Below, one piece after another: positions 62,656 through 64,000 of a DNA stretch of 64,000 bases. Under the pieces are notes generated by a model. That model was not told the DNA's origin. It made no database searches and saw only the letters and a list, made by a program, of their open reading frames with translations. The stretch covers positions 57,772-121,771 of the forward strand of contig CAMNOU010000007.1 of the NCBI GenBank assembly GCA_946546945.1, given 5' to 3'. The stretch comes from an uncultured Lachnospiraceae bacterium (GTDB lineage Bacteria; Bacillota; Clostridia; Lachnospirales; Lachnospiraceae). The position numbers were made by a program, and so were the translations under genes. Every line of letters starts with the position of its first letter. Within the stretch, counting starts at the first letter, position 1.

Positions 62656-63105
62656 TTACATATTTTTTGTATCTATTTGGCCCAGCACTTCACCAATATC
62701 TCCATCAATGCAGATACTTCTGTCTTTAATCTCTCCGGGACAAAACGCTTCTCCATAATTCAGGCAGGCATACACAGCTTTCTCATAAACCAGTTCATTC
62801 TTTTTCCCCCATCTCTGGCGGCGGATCTGAGGTGCTTTCATGTCGTCGCCTGTTTTGTCGCCAACGTATCCGATGAACCGGACCTTGTATTCCGGAAAGA
62901 TAACCTCTGTGTAATTGCCTGTCTCCAGGTAATTTCTGCCCAGACGGGAAAGCTCTTTGACAATCACAGTGCCAACCTTGCTCTGCTCGACAAGAGTGAT
63001 CATTCTCTGGAAATCCGGGCGGTTAAAATTCGTTCCCGAATATCCGTCATCAACGAAGAACTCGCAGTTCTCAAAGCCATATTCCTTTGCATACTGGGAA
63101 AGCAT
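62656..63105 (-). pseudogene. Broken serine recombinase (resolvase domain remnant)
   Basis: A 149-codon frame whose first ~85 residues match the large serine recombinase resolvase domain (LSQYAKEYGFENCEFFVDD, YSGTNFNRPDFQRM, VIVKELSRLGRNYLETG). The N-terminal part with the catalytic serine is missing: an in-frame stop lies about 24 bases before the ATG. After VRFIGYVGDKTGDD the reading departs from the family (KAPQIRRQRWGKKNE onward) and ends early, so the long C-terminal DNA-binding part is gone. It is a relic of a mobile element of the Tn4451/TndX type. Confidence 0.82.
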
Positions 63106-63162
63106 GCTTTTCTGGAAAGAGATTTGTCAAGGGGCATTTCACCGTAAAGATGCGGAAAACCT

Positions 63163-63306
63163 CTATCTCAATGTAGCTATCCTCTTTGCCACAACAACAA
63201 ACCTACCGTCCTGCATGTGGTAGTTGCAGGTGGACAGCGCAAGCAGCTCGTCGCCGTACTCTGCGGAAAGGCCGGTGTCATAAATCGCCGCCGCATTCTT
63301 TGCCGC
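63163..63306 (-). pseudogene. C-terminal remnant of a class B sortase
   Basis: A 47-codon open stretch without a start codon, bounded upstream by TAA (63307-63309). It reads IYDTGLSAEYGDELLALSTC and then GRFVVVAKR; LSTC with the catalytic cysteine followed by GRFVVVA is the class B sortase C-terminus. The N-terminal ~80% of the enzyme, including the catalytic histidine, is absent. It lies downstream of a gene encoding an SPKTG-anchored protein, on the same strand. Confidence 0.72.
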
Positions 63307-63408
63307 TTAGACGCTTATCCTGTACCCTTGGCTGTGCCGAGATCATCTGTCTGCGTGAGCCGGTCTGCATGCTCGTAATGCCTGTTTCTCTCATAAAGCA
63401 GTTCCCCT

Positions 63409-63450
63409 AAAAACAAAGTGCGGTGGCGGCATAATACCGTCACCGCACTT
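63409..63450 (-). terminator. Intrinsic terminator of the surface-protein gene
   Basis: Minus strand stem AAGTGCGGTG / CACCGCACTT (arms 63441-63450 and 63416-63425) followed by TGTTTTTAG, just after the stop at 63474. Confidence 0.8.
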
Positions 63451-63473
63451 CTTCATGGCTCTGTTATATTTTG

Positions 63474-64000
63474 TTATCTGCTCGTTCTACGCTTCCTACC
63501 CTTACCGTAGACGGTCACGCCGCCGAGACCGATCAGGGAGGCAGCCATCAGCGCGATCCACAAGCCGATGTGACTGTTGTCGCCCGTCTTGGGGGAGGCG
63601 TCCTTTCCGTCGGTGCCCGTTGGGTTGGCTTTCCACTGTGCCGTAAAGGTGTGGTCGCCGGTTACTTTGTAGCTTGCGCCTGCCTCATATCTGGAGCCCT
63701 CCCAATAATCGAAGGTGTAGCCGCTCCTTGTGGGCTTCGGCAGGGTAATCGTAGCTCCATCCTCCACAGAAACGGTGACTGTGCCGGTCTTACCGTCCAA
63801 CTTACCGCCGTTGAGAACGTAGGTAATGGTGTACTTGGTTGCCGGAACAGGGTCGCCGGCAACCTTCGTCCACTTGGCGTACAGCGTGATGTTGCCAGTA
63901 ATCGGCGTGGAGAAGTTAAAAGCATTGTTGCAGGCTGCTTCCTTGTACCATCCGCCAAAGGTCCAGCCGCTTTCCGTGGGATCAGCAGGCTTTGTCGCCG
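63474..64000 (-). CDS. Cell-wall-anchored surface protein with InlB-type B repeats (5' end outside window)
   Basis: The reading is open from the window edge to the stop at 63474, giving the last ~175 residues. Two Listeria-Bacteroides (Flg_new/InlB B) repeats are seen, each ending in a W-containing turn (SGWTFGGWYKEAA...LYAKWTKV and SGYTFDYWEGSRYE...FTAQWKAN, in pieces). Then a sorting signal: SPKTGD, a hydrophobic helix (LWIALMAASLIGLGGVTVY) and a positive tail GKGRKRRTSR. SPKTG-type motifs are used by class B sortases such as C. difficile SrtB. The codon use (many GCC/GTC-like triplets) looks different from the left neighbours, consistent with acquired DNA. Confidence 0.85.
   Translation of the reverse strand, partial: ATKPADPTESGWTFGGWYKEAACNNAFNFSTPITGNITLYAKWTKVAGDPVPATKYTITYVLNGGKLDGKTGTVTVSVEDGATITLPKPTRSGYTFDYWEGSRYEAGASYKVTGDHTFTAQWKANPTGTDGKDASPKTGDNSHIGLWIALMAASLIGLGGVTVYGKGRKRRTSR

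Noticed and set aside
63310..63408. Reading frame with peptide LYERNRHYEHADRLTQ upstream of the sortase remnant
   Set aside because: It resembles conjugative-element protein text but ends quickly at a stop and could not be assigned; reported only as part of the decayed segment.
1..64000. CRISPR arrays, tRNA and rRNA genes, prophage structural genes
   Set aside because: No regularly spaced repeats, cloverleaf-type sequences, rRNA segments or capsid/terminase-like proteins were found on either strand.

Overview
The window reads as the chromosome of a gut-type, low-to-mid GC anaerobic Firmicute, most likely a Lachnospiraceae-like member of the Clostridia. The evidence is the gene content: DUF5716/DUF5717 proteins, a HisF-like/HisI/HisE fusion, hybrid-cluster protein and rubrerythrin, NFACT, RemA, RecU, a YlbJ-like membrane protein, an anaerobic corrinoid pathway, and strong AGGAGG ribosome binding sites with SigA promoters. 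No rRNA, tRNA, CRISPR array or intact mobile element was seen. Most genes lie on the minus strand.

Layout, left to right. 1-6254: tetrapyrrole/cobalamin operon on the minus strand (cbiD, cobU, hemA, hemC, cobA-hemD, cbiL). 6384-7778: lone LVIVD-type beta-propeller gene. 7927-12123: pantothenate/CoA operon (DUF2520 reductase, panB, panC, panD, coaBC). 12304-17453: uncharacterised three-gene cassette (DUF5717, Hsp70-fold DUF5716, TPR-like protein), divergent from a CLC-type anion transporter. 19232-24383: histidine operon hisZ-hisG-hisD-hisB-hisIE, with its promoter at the 3' end of recU. 24484-31624: recU, RNA-modification and housekeeping genes (two pseudouridine synthases, YbaK, YgiQ, HAD, phosphatase, YlbJ-like). 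31655-37362: conserved housekeeping string yicC-remA-gmk-rpoZ-rimO-pgsA-rsmD-coaD-coiled-coil protein, divergent from NFACT.

39219-50934 is more accessory: a hydrolase, MarR, proC, a crotonase, then nptA-phoB-phoR followed by a GH35 beta-galactosidase, trmO, an Fe-S aldo/keto reductase and a phosphoribosyltransferase. 51105-56873 holds an M20 hydrolase, a zinc-ribbon protein, hcp, a two-rubredoxin rubrerythrin and a hydrolase; between the last two is a 375-bp gene-free stretch dense in hairpins. 57006-60101 carries a VanR-VanZ-VanS-type module and an Fe-S protein. 60180-62557 carries an AraC regulator divergent from a TIM-barrel protein plus a small protein resembling the two subunits of gut bacterial C-deglycosidases. 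62656-64000 is a decayed segment: a broken serine recombinase, a class B sortase remnant and an SPKTG-anchored surface protein running off the window.

The best candidates for undescribed biology are the DUF5717/DUF5716/TPR cassette, the C-deglycosidase-like pair lacking its oxidoreductase, the HisF-like domain that has lost both catalytic aspartates but remains fused to HisIE, and a dispersed hairpin repeat with an invariant tail found in three intergenic regions.
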